A DNA stretch of 64,000 bases from Nocardia brasiliensis (GCF_011801125.1 NZ_CP046171.1:5890001-5954000), one strand, 5' to 3'; positions 43,645 to 53,957 are shown, numbered from the stretch's first letter. Notes: a model not told the origin generated them from the sequence alone. Program-made: numbers and translations.

Positions 43645-43896
43645 CGCGGTACGGACCGACCGACCGGCGCCGCCGCACCTGCTCGGCGGATTCGATGCCG
43701 GTCGATGACGGGTGTCACGACCGGCAGCGATTCGCGGTACGAGACCCGAACATGGCCCGGCTCGGCCGGTGCAACGAGATATCGGAATGCCCGCTACGCA
43801 CACCCTGATTCGATATCGGGTAATGCGGCGACGCCGCGCTGATATCTCCGAAAGGGGCGGAACTTTCACCGCGCATCGCGGTCGCCCCGAAATAGC

Positions 43897-43929
43897 CCGG
43901 CGCCTACCGCGTTTCGCGGCAGGCGCCGG
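43897..43929 (-). terminator. Terminator hairpin downstream of rpf
   Basis: CCGGCGCCT-A-CCGCG-TTT-CGCGG-C-AGGCGCCGG is a 15-bp stem with one mismatch and a 3-base loop, 7 bases beyond the rpf stop on the minus strand. Confidence 0.75.
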
Positions 43930-43936
43930 ATCGACC

Positions 43937-44359
<423 letters not shown>

Positions 44360-44436
44360 TTTCCGGCGTTCAACGATCCGAGTTCGAGCCCGTCTTCGAT
44401 CGGGCTTCGGCGACGGTAGCGAAGAATTCGCTGCAA

Positions 44437-44452
44437 ATCACGCGGCGATCAC
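44437..44452. promoter_or_regulatory. Candidate MtrA-type direct repeat upstream of rpf
   Basis: ATCAC at 44437-44441 and 44448-44452 are spaced 11 bases apart, as in MtrA boxes built on (G/A)TCACAG repeats. MtrA controls rpf and cell-wall genes in mycobacteria. The rest of the 44360-44724 stretch holds no gene that I can support. Confidence 0.3.
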
Positions 44453-44724
44453 AGGGGAATTGCCGAGACGCATTGAGAGTGCCTTGCTATTTGCCGTTCC
44501 GAGCAGCTGGAAAGGTTCATACGGTCGTTCAGTTATCGTTACGTGATGTGCCTGAGATCACAGCGAAATTGTGTTTCGGCTCGCATCGACTCGCGGCGCG
44601 TCCCGGCGCGCGGGATGCCGCCGGGCCGACCGGAGTCGGTGCGGCGGGAAACGCGGGTGGCGCCGTCGCTGCCCTCGGCCCGCGCGCAGGCCCGCAGCGG
44701 GCCCGTCAGCGGCCCGGAATCGCC

Positions 44725-45192
44725 TTACTTGCCGTGGGCACGCAACTGGTAGAGACCCTCGGTCTCCGCGACGACCACCCCGGCCGCGTCGGTGACCACG
44801 GCCCGCAGCGTGAAGTCGGACTTCCCGTTCGCCGCGGCCTCGGCCTCGATCCGGGTGATCTCGGCCTCGGACAGGCTCGCCTCGGCACGGACGTCGGTCT
44901 TGGCCGGCTTGCGGAAGTACACGTGCAGGTCTTTCACCAGCGGGTAGTAGGCGGAGTTGTCGAAGGTGGCGATCGCGATCGCGCCGCCGAGGATCTCCGC
45001 GACGGTGAACAGGACCCCGGCGTACATCGCCCCGAAGTGGTTGCCGTTGCCCTCGACCGGCACCGTCGTCGCCGCGAAACCGCGGCGCACCTCGGTCGCC
45101 GTGACGCCCATCCGGTGCGCGACCGGAATGCTGAACTCCAGCGCTCCGTTGATGATCTCGGTGAACGGCGGGGTCGTCACGTCGTCGCTCAT
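44725..45192 (-). CDS. Hotdog-fold thioesterase-like protein (DUF4442/YiiD-C type)
   Basis: A 155-residue hotdog protein with VPVEGNGNHFGAMYAGVLFT, where NHFGAMYAG takes the place of the usual HGG helix start of PaaI thioesterases, and VYFRKPAKTDV. It probably acts on acyl-CoA or acyl-ACP thioesters. AAGGGA lies about 9 bases before ATG 45192. Divergent from the secreted beta-propeller gene. Confidence 0.78.
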   Translation of the reverse strand: MSDDVTTPPFTEIINGALEFSIPVAHRMGVTATEVRRGFAATTVPVEGNGNHFGAMYAGVLFTVAEILGGAIAIATFDNSAYYPLVKDLHVYFRKPAKTDVRAEASLSEAEITRIEAEAAANGKSDFTLRAVVTDAAGVVVAETEGLYQLRAHGK

Positions 45193-45383
45193 ATCGCACC
45201 AGTCCCTTCACACGCCGGGCGCGACGCGCCCGGTCGCCGCTATCCGGCCTCAGAAAAGGGTAAACCGGACCTGGCGCGCCACCACCACCGACATTGCCCC
45301 CGCGCCCCGCGTGCCAGGCGCATACTGCGCAAGGTGTGGCCGACGGAGGACCGCACCGACGCACCCGTTGCGAGAGGGAGACC

Positions 45384-46331
45384 ATGAGCGATCCGCGCAA
45401 GGCGGCGATGGCGTTGGCGGCGATGGCGTTCGCCGCGGCGTCCGCGGTGGCCGCGCCCGCGGCCGCTGCCGCACCGGTGTGCCAGGGCGCCGGCCAGCCG
45501 ACCATTCCCGCCGCCACAGTGCCCGGCGCGCTCGAGGGACTGACCGTCGACCAGCGCGGCCGGGCCTACACCACCGACCTGGTCAGCGGCCGGGTCTACC
45601 GGATCGAGGCACCCGGCGCGGCGCCGGTGCCGATCGCCACCGTGCCGAGCGGCGGCGCGGGCGCGCTCGCCTGGACCCCGGAAGGCAAGCTGCTCGTCGG
45701 CTACGGCGCGGATGCCCGGGTGCTCGCCGGTGACGCGCTGCGGCACGCGGGCATCGTCGAACTCGATCCGGACACCGGCGCGCTCACCCCGTTCGCCGCC
45801 GGGCTCAGCGCGGCCAACGGCATGGACGTCGCGCGGGACGGCACGGTCTACGCCACCAACGATTTCGGCGCGCTGATCGGGCGGGTGGATCCGAACCGCT
45901 TCGTGCGGCCCGACTGGGCGTCGTTCCCGAGCGCGAACGGCGCGGTCCTCGGCACCGACGACGAATACCTGTATGTCAGCAGGACATTCGCCAACCCAGG
46001 GGTGAGCCGGATGCCGACCGCGAATCCGGGAGCCCCGCAGTCACTGCTCGACCTGGGCGGTGCCGACGCGCTCGCCGCACCGGACGGGCTGACGCTGGAT
46101 TCGCTGGACCGGCCGGTGGTTCCGCTCAATACCGCGGGCCAGGTGATCCGCATCGACGCGCCGAATCAGTACTGCGTGCTCGGCGGTGGCAACCCGCTGA
46201 CGAGCGTGCTCACCTATGGCCGTGGCACGACGGGCTTCTCGGCGGGCCGGTTGTTCGGCGCCACGTTCACCGGCGTGATCTACGAGATCCCCGGCGGTTT
46301 CGACCCGGACGCCACCACCGCGACCCCCTGA
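45384..46331 (+). CDS. Secreted SMP-30/gluconolactonase-like beta-propeller
   Basis: A 315-residue exported protein. A signal peptide of about 32 residues (ending AAAAAP) precedes repeated propeller blades with motifs such as LEGLTVDQRGRAYTTDLVSG, LSAANGMDVARDGTVYATND and PDGLTLDSLDRPVVP, as in SMP-30/gluconolaconase proteins. The Asn and Asp metal ligands of SMP-30 have plausible equivalents in ANGMD and DGLTLD. Substrate unknown. ATG 45384 has GGGAGA upstream. Confidence 0.75.
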   Translation: MSDPRKAAMALAAMAFAAASAVAAPAAAAAPVCQGAGQPTIPAATVPGALEGLTVDQRGRAYTTDLVSGRVYRIEAPGAAPVPIATVPSGGAGALAWTPEGKLLVGYGADARVLAGDALRHAGIVELDPDTGALTPFAAGLSAANGMDVARDGTVYATNDFGALIGRVDPNRFVRPDWASFPSANGAVLGTDDEYLYVSRTFANPGVSRMPTANPGAPQSLLDLGGADALAAPDGLTLDSLDRPVVPLNTAGQVIRIDAPNQYCVLGGGNPLTSVLTYGRGTTGFSAGRLFGATFTGVIYEIPGGFDPDATTATP

Positions 46332-46444
46332 CCCCGTTCGTCCGGACCGCCGCGGACGGACCCGCTCCTTGGCGCGACACTACGATGGGCCCCGTATCGC
46401 CGAGCACCACACGATCGTCCATGCGGCACATGGAGGTACGGGTT

Positions 46445-49141
46445 TTGGCTGCGCGCACCAGGTTCCTGATCGTCACCGCGTTCCTCGCCGCGGTACTCCT
46501 CGTGGTCTGCGGTGTGCGTTACGCCGTGCGGCACGGCGGCGACGCCGCGACCGCGCACGTGTGTCCCGGTGACGCGGCCGCCGCCGACCCCGGTTGGATG
46601 TCCGCGCATACCGAGGTGGACGCCGCGTTCGACATGCACCCGTTCGTCGGCAACGGCTATCTCGGGCTGCGCGTCCCGCCCCGAGGCGCGGGCTACGCGC
46701 TGACCGGCGAGCCGTCCGGTTGGCCGCTGTACACCCCGCGCTACGACGGCGCGTTCGTGGCCGGGCTCTACGGGCACACGCCCGGCCTGGCCGACGACAG
46801 AGAAGTCGCGGCGGCGATCCCGAACTGGTCTGCGCTGACCGTCGGGGTGGGCGCGGAGACGTTCTCCGCCGCGACGCCAGCCGCGCGGATCACCGCGTTC
46901 GCCCAGACCCGCTACCTGCGCTGTGGGCTGGTGCGCACCACGCTCACCTGGACCACCCGCGACGGCAAGGCCACCGATCTGGTGTACGACGTGCTCACCG
47001 ACCGCGTCGACCAGCACGTCGGCGCGGTCCGGCTCACCCTGGTACCGCGCTGGTCCGGCGAGCTCACGGTGACCGACCTGCTCGACGGCGCGGGCGCGCG
47101 CAGGCTGACCCCCGTCGACAGCGGCGCGCGCGGTGCGGGCATCGGCGTCGGCTTCCGTACCGAGGGCACCGGGGTGACCGGCGAGGTCGCCTCCGTGCTG
47201 CGCACCGGGCACCCGACGCAACCGGGACCGGCCGACGCACTCACCGCACAACAGCAGAGCAGGTTCCCGGTCGAATCCGGGAAGTCTTACGAGATAACCA
47301 AATTCGTCGGCGTCGACACCCAGCTCAGCTCGCCCGACCCCGCCGCGGCGGCGCGCGACGCGGCCGCACGGGCCGCGGCCAAGGGCTGGGCGGACCTGCT
47401 CGCGGGCACGGCCGCGGCCTGGCGCGAACTGTGGCGCGGAGACATCGAGACGCCAGGGGCGCCCGAGGTGCAGAACTGGGTGCGCGGCGCGCTCTATTCG
47501 CTGTACGCGAGCACGAATCCCGCACAGGACAACAGCATTTCGCCGGTCGGGTTGAGCAGCGACGGCTACGCGGGCGCGGTGTTCTGGGACGCCGATATCT
47601 GGATGTTCCCCGCCCTGCTGCACTTCGCGCCGCAACTGGCGAAATCCGTGGTCGACTACCGCTACAAGACATTGCCCGCCGCGCGGGCCAACGCCGCGCA
47701 GCTCGGCTTGCGCGGCGCCTTCTATCCCTGGACCAGCGCGAGCCGGGGCGCACTCGCCGAATGCCACAGCTGGGATCCGCCGCACTGCCTGACCCAGATC
47801 CATCTGCAGGGCGATATCTCGCTCGCGGCGTGGCAGTACTATCTGGCCACCGCCGACACCGGCTACCTGCGCGAGCGCGGCTGGCCGATCATGCGAGATC
47901 TCGCCGAGTTCTGGGCATCCCGGGTGACACCGAACGACGACGGCAGCTATTCCATCGACAATGTCGCGGGCCCCGACGAATACAGCAACGGCGTGCGCGA
48001 CGGTGCGTACACCAACGCGGTGGCCGCCTCCGCGTTACGCAATGCCACCCGCGCCGCCGAGCTCCTCGGCGCGCCCGCACCGCCCGAGTGGGTCGCCATC
48101 GCCGATCATCTGCGCATACCGTTCGACGCCGAACGGCAGATCTTCGCCCAGTACGACGGCTATCGCGGCACACCGATCAAGCAGGCGGACACCGTACTGC
48201 TCATCTATCCCCTCGAATGGCCGATGTCGCAGAAGGTTTCGGCCAAGACGCTGGAGTACTACGCCGAGCACACCGATCCGGACGGTCCGGCGATGACCGA
48301 TTCGGTGCACGCCATCGACGCCGCGACCATCGGCGTTCCCGGCTGCACCACCAATACCTATCTCGAACGCGCCGTCCGGCCGTTCGTGCGGGCGCCGTTC
48401 GGGCAGTTCGCCGAGGCCCGCGGCACCAAGGCCGGCGTCGAGGACGCACTGGCGGGCGCGCCCGCGTTCACCTTCGTCACGGCCGCGGGCGGATTCCTGC
48501 AGACCTTCACCAGCGGGCTGCTCGGCCTGCGCCAGCGCGCCGAGGAGCTACGCGTCGACCCGATGCTGCCGCCGGAGCTGAGCACCGGGGTGCGGCTGCG
48601 CGGAATGAACTGGCAGGGAAGGACTTTCGACGCCGAACTGGGGCCGGAGCAGACCAGGATCGTGCTGCGGGACGGTGCGGCAATGCGTGTGCGGACCCCG
48701 ACCGGCGTCGTGACGGTCGGCCGCGACGAGCCGCTGACCCTGCCGACCCGCCGCCCGGATCGCGCACCCACCGACAATCTCGCCCGCTGCACATCCGTCA
48801 CGGCCAGCGCCGAGGAACCCGGCCGCTACGCCGACGCCGCGGTCGACGGCAGCGTCGGCACCGGCTGGTCGCCCGGTGCCGGACCCGCCGACCTCACCGT
48901 CGATCTCGGCGCCGAAACATCGATCGGCCGGGTGCTGCCGCGCTGGTCCGGCCCGGTGCCGACGAGCACCGTCGCGGCATCGCCGGACAATCACACGTGG
49001 ACCACGGTGCCGCTCGATCCGGCCACCGGGGCGCCGACCCGCCCGGTCACCACCCGCTATCTGCGATTGACGTTGGCCCCCGCCGACCCGGCGGCCCGAG
49101 CGGATCTGCGCGAGCTCGAGATCTATGCCGCACCACGGTGA
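46445..49141 (+). CDS. Exported GH65 glycosidase (acid-trehalase-like) with discoidin-type C-terminus
   Basis: About 898 residues. A signal anchor (FLIVTAFLAAVLLVVCGV, residues about 7-24) exports the enzyme. A GH65 N-terminal beta-sandwich leads to the (alpha/alpha)6 barrel with GAVFWDADIWMFP and the catalytic-acid motif VAGPDEYSNGVRDGAYTN. A C-terminal F5/8 type C (discoidin) domain from about residue 780 probably binds sugar. Acid trehalases (Ath1) share this family; kojibiose or nigerose phosphorylases are intracellular. TTG 46445 has GGAGGT at 7 bases, while ATG 46430 overlaps that site. Confidence 0.82.
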   Translation: MAARTRFLIVTAFLAAVLLVVCGVRYAVRHGGDAATAHVCPGDAAAADPGWMSAHTEVDAAFDMHPFVGNGYLGLRVPPRGAGYALTGEPSGWPLYTPRYDGAFVAGLYGHTPGLADDREVAAAIPNWSALTVGVGAETFSAATPAARITAFAQTRYLRCGLVRTTLTWTTRDGKATDLVYDVLTDRVDQHVGAVRLTLVPRWSGELTVTDLLDGAGARRLTPVDSGARGAGIGVGFRTEGTGVTGEVASVLRTGHPTQPGPADALTAQQQSRFPVESGKSYEITKFVGVDTQLSSPDPAAAARDAAARAAAKGWADLLAGTAAAWRELWRGDIETPGAPEVQNWVRGALYSLYASTNPAQDNSISPVGLSSDGYAGAVFWDADIWMFPALLHFAPQLAKSVVDYRYKTLPAARANAAQLGLRGAFYPWTSASRGALAECHSWDPPHCLTQIHLQGDISLAAWQYYLATADTGYLRERGWPIMRDLAEFWASRVTPNDDGSYSIDNVAGPDEYSNGVRDGAYTNAVAASALRNATRAAELLGAPAPPEWVAIADHLRIPFDAERQIFAQYDGYRGTPIKQADTVLLIYPLEWPMSQKVSAKTLEYYAEHTDPDGPAMTDSVHAIDAATIGVPGCTTNTYLERAVRPFVRAPFGQFAEARGTKAGVEDALAGAPAFTFVTAAGGFLQTFTSGLLGLRQRAEELRVDPMLPPELSTGVRLRGMNWQGRTFDAELGPEQTRIVLRDGAAMRVRTPTGVVTVGRDEPLTLPTRRPDRAPTDNLARCTSVTASAEEPGRYADAAVDGSVGTGWSPGAGPADLTVDLGAETSIGRVLPRWSGPVPTSTVAASPDNHTWTTVPLDPATGAPTRPVTTRYLRLTLAPADPAARADLRELEIYAAPR

Positions 49142-49194
49142 GCGGCGGCGCGTCCATTCGGTCGTTCGGCGGAAACCGACCATAGTGGAGGGCG

Positions 49195-50820
49195 ATGGCT
49201 AACGATACAAAGAAGACATCGACCACGCCGGATCTGCGACTCATCGGCATCGGCGTCACCACGGTGGTGGCGGGCGTCGGATGGGCGGCCCTGGGCAAGG
49301 ACAGTTTCGGCACCGCCTCCAAGACCGCACTGGACTGGGTGCTCGGCAACTTCGACTGGCTGTTCGTGGTGTCCGCCGACATTTTCCTGGTGCTCTGCGT
49401 GGTGATCGCGGTCAGCCGGTTCGGCCGGATCCGGCTCGGCAGCGACGACGCCGAACCGGAATTCAGCAACCTCGCCTGGATCGCGATGATGTTCAGCGCG
49501 GGCATGGGCATCGGCCTGATGTTCTACGGGGTCGGGGAACCGCTGCAGCATTTCGTCGCGCCGCCGCCGTCGACCGGCATCGCGCCGCAGAGCACCGCGG
49601 CCGCGGGCACCGCACTGCAATATTCGCTGTTCCACTGGACGCTCACGCCGTGGGCGATCTACGGCATCGTCGGGCTGGCCCTGGCCTACGCGGGTTTCCG
49701 GAAGGGGCGCGGCAATCGGCTCTCCGCCGCCTTCGTTCCCCTGCTCGGCGCCCGCAGGGCCGCGGGGTGGCAGGGGCAGGCGATCGATCTGCTCGCGGTG
49801 TTCGCCACCGTGTTCGGCACCGCGACCAGCCTCGGGCTGGGCGCGCTCCAAGTGGCCAAGGGCCTGCAGCTCACCGCTAACGCGCCGGACACGGTGACCG
49901 TGCAACTGATCATCATCGGCGCGCTGAGCGCCGCGTTCGTCCTGTCCGCCTTCTCCGGCCTGCACAAGGGCGTCAAATGGTTGTCCACGGTGAACATCGC
50001 GCTGGCCGCGCTGCTGATGGTGTTCGTCTTCGTGCTCGGCCCGACCGTCTATGTGCTGGACAGCATTCCGTCGAGCATCGGCAACTACCTGACCAACCTG
50101 CTGCCGATGGCCACCAGGACCGGCGCGTACGCCGACTCCGCCTGGCTCGGCAAGTGGACGATCTTCTATTGGGCCTGGTGGTTGTCCTGGGCACCGTTCG
50201 TCGGCACCTTCATCGCGCGGATCTCGCGCGGGCGCACCATCCGTGAGTTCCTGATCGGCGTGCTGCTGGTACCCAGCGGCGTCACCATCGTGTGGTTCTG
50301 CATCATGGGCGGCAGCGCCATTCGCCTGAGCAGCACCGGCATCGCCGACCTGGCCGCGAACGCCGCCGACGCGGAGGCGTCGTTGTTCGACATGCTGGAC
50401 GCGCTGCCGCTGGGCACCGTCACCTCCTGGCTGTCGATGATCCTGGTGATGACCTACTTCGTCACCAGCGCCGATTCGGCCTCCCTGGTGATGGGCTCGC
50501 TGACCAGCCGCGGCGCGCTCAATCCGCCGTCCTGGCTGGTCGTCACCTGGGGCATCCTGATGGGTGCGGTCGCCGCCGTGCTGCTGGTCGAGGGCGGGCT
50601 CGGCTCCCTGCAAACCGCGACGATCCTCGTCGCGCTCCCCTTCGTCCTGGTGATGCTCGCCCTCTGCTGGGCCCTGCTGAAGGAACTACGCGAGGACCCC
50701 GGCGCCGGCCCCGCCGCCCACCACCCCCTCTACGGCCTCCGCGACGCGGTACGCGCCATGGTCGGCGAGGCGATCGACGACCACGACCGCAAACCCCGCC
50801 GCCGCACCCCACCCCCGTAG
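49195..50820 (+). CDS. BCCT-family betaine/carnitine/choline transporter
   Basis: A 541-residue, 12-helix Na+- or H+-coupled transporter. Signatures: MMFSAGMGIGLMFYGVGEP (glycine-rich helix 3), the tryptophan box WAWWLSWAPFVGTFIARISR and GRTIREF. The basic C-terminal tail (RKPRRRTPPP) resembles the osmosensing tail of BetP but is short. It probably imports glycine betaine or a related osmoprotectant. GGAGGG precedes ATG 49195. Adjacent and convergent to sigF. Confidence 0.9.
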   Translation: MANDTKKTSTTPDLRLIGIGVTTVVAGVGWAALGKDSFGTASKTALDWVLGNFDWLFVVSADIFLVLCVVIAVSRFGRIRLGSDDAEPEFSNLAWIAMMFSAGMGIGLMFYGVGEPLQHFVAPPPSTGIAPQSTAAAGTALQYSLFHWTLTPWAIYGIVGLALAYAGFRKGRGNRLSAAFVPLLGARRAAGWQGQAIDLLAVFATVFGTATSLGLGALQVAKGLQLTANAPDTVTVQLIIIGALSAAFVLSAFSGLHKGVKWLSTVNIALAALLMVFVFVLGPTVYVLDSIPSSIGNYLTNLLPMATRTGAYADSAWLGKWTIFYWAWWLSWAPFVGTFIARISRGRTIREFLIGVLLVPSGVTIVWFCIMGGSAIRLSSTGIADLAANAADAEASLFDMLDALPLGTVTSWLSMILVMTYFVTSADSASLVMGSLTSRGALNPPSWLVVTWGILMGAVAAVLLVEGGLGSLQTATILVALPFVLVMLALCWALLKELREDPGAGPAAHHPLYGLRDAVRAMVGEAIDDHDRKPRRRTPPP

Positions 50821-50846
50821 CCGGGCCGGGTATCCCGGGCGGGCGT

Positions 50847-51662
50847 TCAGTCGCGGAGGGCTTGTTCGCGCAGGGTGCTGAGGGTTTTGGCGAGGATGCG
50901 GGAGACCTGCATCTGAGAGACGCCCAGGTGGGCGGCGATCTGGTCCTGGGTTTTGGACTCGAAGAAGCGCATCACCAGCACCTGGCGTTCCCGCTCGGGC
51001 AGGGCCGCGATGAGCGGCCGCACCGCGAGGTAGTCCTCGACCGTGCGGTACCGCGGCTCCTCGGCGCCCAGGCTGTCCAGCGGTGAACGCGGCGCGTTCT
51101 CGTCGTCGCTGTCGGAGCCGGCATCGATCGAGGAGGTCTGGTAGGCGTTGCGCGCGATCAGCGCCTGGGTCACCTCGACGAGGTCGACGCCGAGTTCCTC
51201 GGCGATCTCGCGCGCCTTGGGCATCCGGCCGAGCCGCTGCGCGAGCGTTTCGATCGCGGGCGCGATGGTCTGCTGAATCTCCTTGAGCCGCCGGGGAACC
51301 CGGACCGACCAGGTGTAATCCCGGAAGTGCCTGCGCACCTCGCCCATGATGGTCGGCACCGCGAACGCCAGGAACGGCGAACCCTGGGTGGGATCGAACC
51401 GGTCCACCGCGGCGACCATGCCGACCCGCGCGATCTGCAGCAGATCATCGAAGTTCTCACCGCGCCCGGTGAACTTGCGGGCGATGTGCTCGGCCAGCGG
51501 CAGGCAGCGCTCGATCAGTTCCTCGCGCAGTGCCGCGCGCGCTGGATCGTCGGCGTCGAGCGCGGCCAGCTCCAGGAACTGCGGCTCGATATTGTCGTAG
51601 CTGTCGCCACCGCGTCGCCGCGGCTGCTGGCCCACACCGGACCGGGGCGCTTCATTGCTCAT
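50847..51662 (-). CDS. sigF: Alternative sigma factor SigF
   Basis: A 271-residue group 3 sigma factor of the SigB/SigF type with region 2 (FDDLLQIARVGMVAAVDRFDPTQ, in part), region 3 (VRVPRRLKEIQQ, MPKAREIAEELGV) and region 4 (LPERERQVLVMRFFESKTQD, VSQMQVSRILAKTL). It directs general stress transcription. ATG 51662 overlaps the rsbW stop by 11 bases, matching the mycobacterial usfX-sigF order. Prefers GTTT-N16-GGGTAT promoters, one of which lies at 21361. Confidence 0.93.
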   Translation of the reverse strand: MSNEAPRSGVGQQPRRRGGDSYDNIEPQFLELAALDADDPARAALREELIERCLPLAEHIARKFTGRGENFDDLLQIARVGMVAAVDRFDPTQGSPFLAFAVPTIMGEVRRHFRDYTWSVRVPRRLKEIQQTIAPAIETLAQRLGRMPKAREIAEELGVDLVEVTQALIARNAYQTSSIDAGSDSDDENAPRSPLDSLGAEEPRYRTVEDYLAVRPLIAALPERERQVLVMRFFESKTQDQIAAHLGVSQMQVSRILAKTLSTLREQALRD

Positions 51663-52083
51663 CGAGTGCGCCCCGGGCCCAGACGAATTCGACGACGGTC
51701 GGGTAGCCCGCCACCGCGGCATCGAACGGCGCCCTGGTCGCGGTGACCGAGTCGGTCAGTGTCTGCACGATGTGCCAGCCGAAACTGCCTGTGCCGACCT
51801 CGGTTTCGGAGCTGCCCACCGCGCGGATAGCGGCGTTGAGCACGCCATCGCGATAGGTGAAGGCGCAGGAGATGGTCGAGCCGGGCACCGCGTCCTGCAG
51901 CAGCACGGTCGCGATCTCGTCGAGCGCGAGCCGGATGTCGGTCACCTCGTCCAACCCGAAGTCCGCGATCAGCAGCACGGTTTCGGCGAGCGCGCGCAGC
52001 ATGGTCAGCTGCTCCGGTGTCGCGGGAACGGTCACGGCGACCGTCGTCGTCTCCGTCACGGATTCCGATACCCGTTCACTCAT
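51652..52083 (-). CDS. rsbW: Anti-sigma F factor (RsbW/UsfX-like)
   Basis: A 143-residue HATPase_c kinase-type anti-sigma factor. The N-box-like LALDEIATVLL and G-box FGWHIVQTLTD are visible. It should sequester SigF until freed by an anti-anti-sigma protein, which is not encoded nearby. Compared with RsbW of Bacillus the ATP-binding motifs are loose, as in M. tuberculosis UsfX. Overlaps sigF at its 3' end. Confidence 0.87.
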   Translation of the reverse strand: MSERVSESVTETTTVAVTVPATPEQLTMLRALAETVLLIADFGLDEVTDIRLALDEIATVLLQDAVPGSTISCAFTYRDGVLNAAIRAVGSSETEVGTGSFGWHIVQTLTDSVTATRAPFDAAVAGYPTVVEFVWARGALDEQ

Positions 52084-52154
52084 TCCGCCACCACCCTCGT
52101 GCGCTACGTGCTCGACCGACGCGTCAGCCTACCCGGGGCGGGGTGGCCACCGCA

Positions 52155-52187
52155 GAGCCGCGCCGACATTATCCGACGGCGCGGCTC
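52155..52187 (-). terminator. Terminator of the oligopeptide-binding protein gene
   Basis: GAGCCGCGCCG at 52155-52165 pairs perfectly with 52177-52187 (11 bp) across an 11-base A+T-rich loop, 9 bases after the stop codon on the minus strand. It separates the gene from rsbW-sigF. Confidence 0.75.
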
Positions 52188-52196
52188 GCACGGGGG

Positions 52197-53819
52197 TTAC
52201 TTCTCGATGTTCTCGAAGTCGAATTGGCCGTTCCAGGTGAGTTCGGCCTTCTTCACCTTCTCTCCGAGACCTGCGGTGGCGATGAAGTCGAGCACCGGGA
52301 TGTCGGCCATGTCGCGCAACAGCAGGGTCTGCGCCTGCGCGACGAACTTGTAGGACTCCTCGAGCGACGGCGCGGCGAGCGCGGCATCGATGAGACGGTC
52401 GAATTCGGGGTTGCTGTAGTCGATGTTGTTGGTGCCCGCACCGGTGTAGTACTGCGCCGTCAGGAATTGCAGCATGGTCGGGTAGTCACCCTGCCAGCCG
52501 TAACGGAACGCCTTGCCGATGGTCCGCGCGGTGATCGCGCTGCGGATGTCCTTGAATGTCGGGTAGGGCGCGCCGATCGCCTCGATGCCGAGGGTGTTCT
52601 TGATGCTGTTGGCGACCGCCTCGATCCAGGCCTGGTGCCCGCCGTCGGAGTTGTAGGCGATCTCGTAGCGACCCGACCACGGGGACATGGCATCGGCCTG
52701 GGCCCACAGCTTCTTGGCCTCTTCCGGGTTGTACTTCAGGAACTCCGAGCCGGGCAGGTTCCCGTCGAAGCCGGGCAGCGTGATCGCGGTGAAGTCGCGT
52801 GAGGGCACCCTGGTGCCGTGGAAGATGTTCTCGCAGATCTGTTCCCGGTTGATCGCCATGGACAGCGCCTTGCGGCGCAGCACGCCCTCCGCACCGGACA
52901 GATGCGGGATATTGGACTGGCTGCTCACATGCTGGTTCTGCGCGGTCGGCTTGGTGATCGCCCGGTCGCCGAGGTCCTGTTTGTAGGAGGCCAGCGCGCT
53001 GTCCGGGATGGTGTCGAGCGCGTCGAGGTTGCCCGCGATCAGGTCCGCGTACGCGGTGTCGAAGGACTGGTACATGACGAACCGGATGCCTTTGTTCTTG
53101 GCCGGGCGCGCGCCCTTGTAGTCCGGATTCGCGACCAGATCGACCTTGACGTTGTGCTCCCAGGCGCCAGTGCGCGCGAACTTGTAGGGCCCGTTGCCGA
53201 TCGGGTTCTCGCCGAAGGCCTTCATGTCCTTGAACGCGGCCTCGGGCAGCGGATAGAACGGGGTGAACGCGAGCGCCAGCTCGAAGTCGATGGACGGCCG
53301 GGACAACTCCACCGTGAAGGTGTGCTCGTCGACCACCTTCAGGCCCGACATCGTCTGCGCGGTGGGCTTTTCCGCGGCCACGGCGTCGTACCCGACGATC
53401 GGCGCGAAGACATAGCCCTGCAATTGCGCGTTGGTGCTGAGCGCGCCGTAGTTCCAGGCGTCGACGAAGGACTTCGCGGTCACCGGTGTGCCGTCGGTGA
53501 ACTTCCAGTCCGGCTTGATGGTGATCCGGTAGTTCTTCCGGTCGGTGGTCTCGATGGACTGCGCCATGTCGTTGTGCGCTTCACCGTCGGCGTCGTAATA
53601 CTTCAGACCCGCGAATATCCGGTCGGCGATCCGGCTGCCGTTGTTGTCGTTCGTGCTGGCCGGCTGGATCGGGTTCTGTGGCTCGGTGATATTGGTCGTC
53701 ACGATGCCAGCGTCGGTGCTGTCCTCGGACGAGCACGCGGACAGCCCGAGGCTCGCCGCCAACAACAACGCCGCCGTCAACGCACCAGCTCTTGTGAATC
53801 TCACTGCGTTTCTCCCCAT
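52197..53819 (-). CDS. ABC-type oligopeptide/dipeptide-binding lipoprotein (OppA/DppA family)
   Basis: A 540-residue SBP_bac_5 lipoprotein with lipobox LSACSS (Cys29). The fold motifs include GNGPYKFARTGAWEHN and VLRRKALSMAINREQICENI. No permease or ATPase genes accompany it, so it is an orphan receptor that must share a transporter encoded elsewhere or act otherwise, for instance in peptide sensing. ATG 53819 fits the signal sequence; a hairpin terminates it. Confidence 0.88.
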   Translation of the reverse strand: MGRNAVRFTRAGALTAALLLAASLGLSACSSEDSTDAGIVTTNITEPQNPIQPASTNDNNGSRIADRIFAGLKYYDADGEAHNDMAQSIETTDRKNYRITIKPDWKFTDGTPVTAKSFVDAWNYGALSTNAQLQGYVFAPIVGYDAVAAEKPTAQTMSGLKVVDEHTFTVELSRPSIDFELALAFTPFYPLPEAAFKDMKAFGENPIGNGPYKFARTGAWEHNVKVDLVANPDYKGARPAKNKGIRFVMYQSFDTAYADLIAGNLDALDTIPDSALASYKQDLGDRAITKPTAQNQHVSSQSNIPHLSGAEGVLRRKALSMAINREQICENIFHGTRVPSRDFTAITLPGFDGNLPGSEFLKYNPEEAKKLWAQADAMSPWSGRYEIAYNSDGGHQAWIEAVANSIKNTLGIEAIGAPYPTFKDIRSAITARTIGKAFRYGWQGDYPTMLQFLTAQYYTGAGTNNIDYSNPEFDRLIDAALAAPSLEESYKFVAQAQTLLLRDMADIPVLDFIATAGLGEKVKKAELTWNGQFDFENIEK

Positions 53820-53957
53820 GTCGAGAAATGGAGGGAACCCGTGACACGCGTGAGGTCACCAGCGCGTGCCGACACGATCCGCCTTGAATGTCCTCGGACA
53901 GTAGCGATTCCGGCAAGCGCTGTCATCAGATCCACAACTTGCGGCCCACGGCGTGTT

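Noticed and set aside
44543..44561. CRP/GlxR-type site (GTGA...TCAC) upstream of rpf
   Set aside because: The half-sites are 11 bases apart instead of the required 6-8.
52084..52154. SigF autoregulatory promoter before rsbW (GGGTAG on the minus strand)
   Set aside because: No GTTT occurs 15-18 bases upstream, and the -10 is imperfect.
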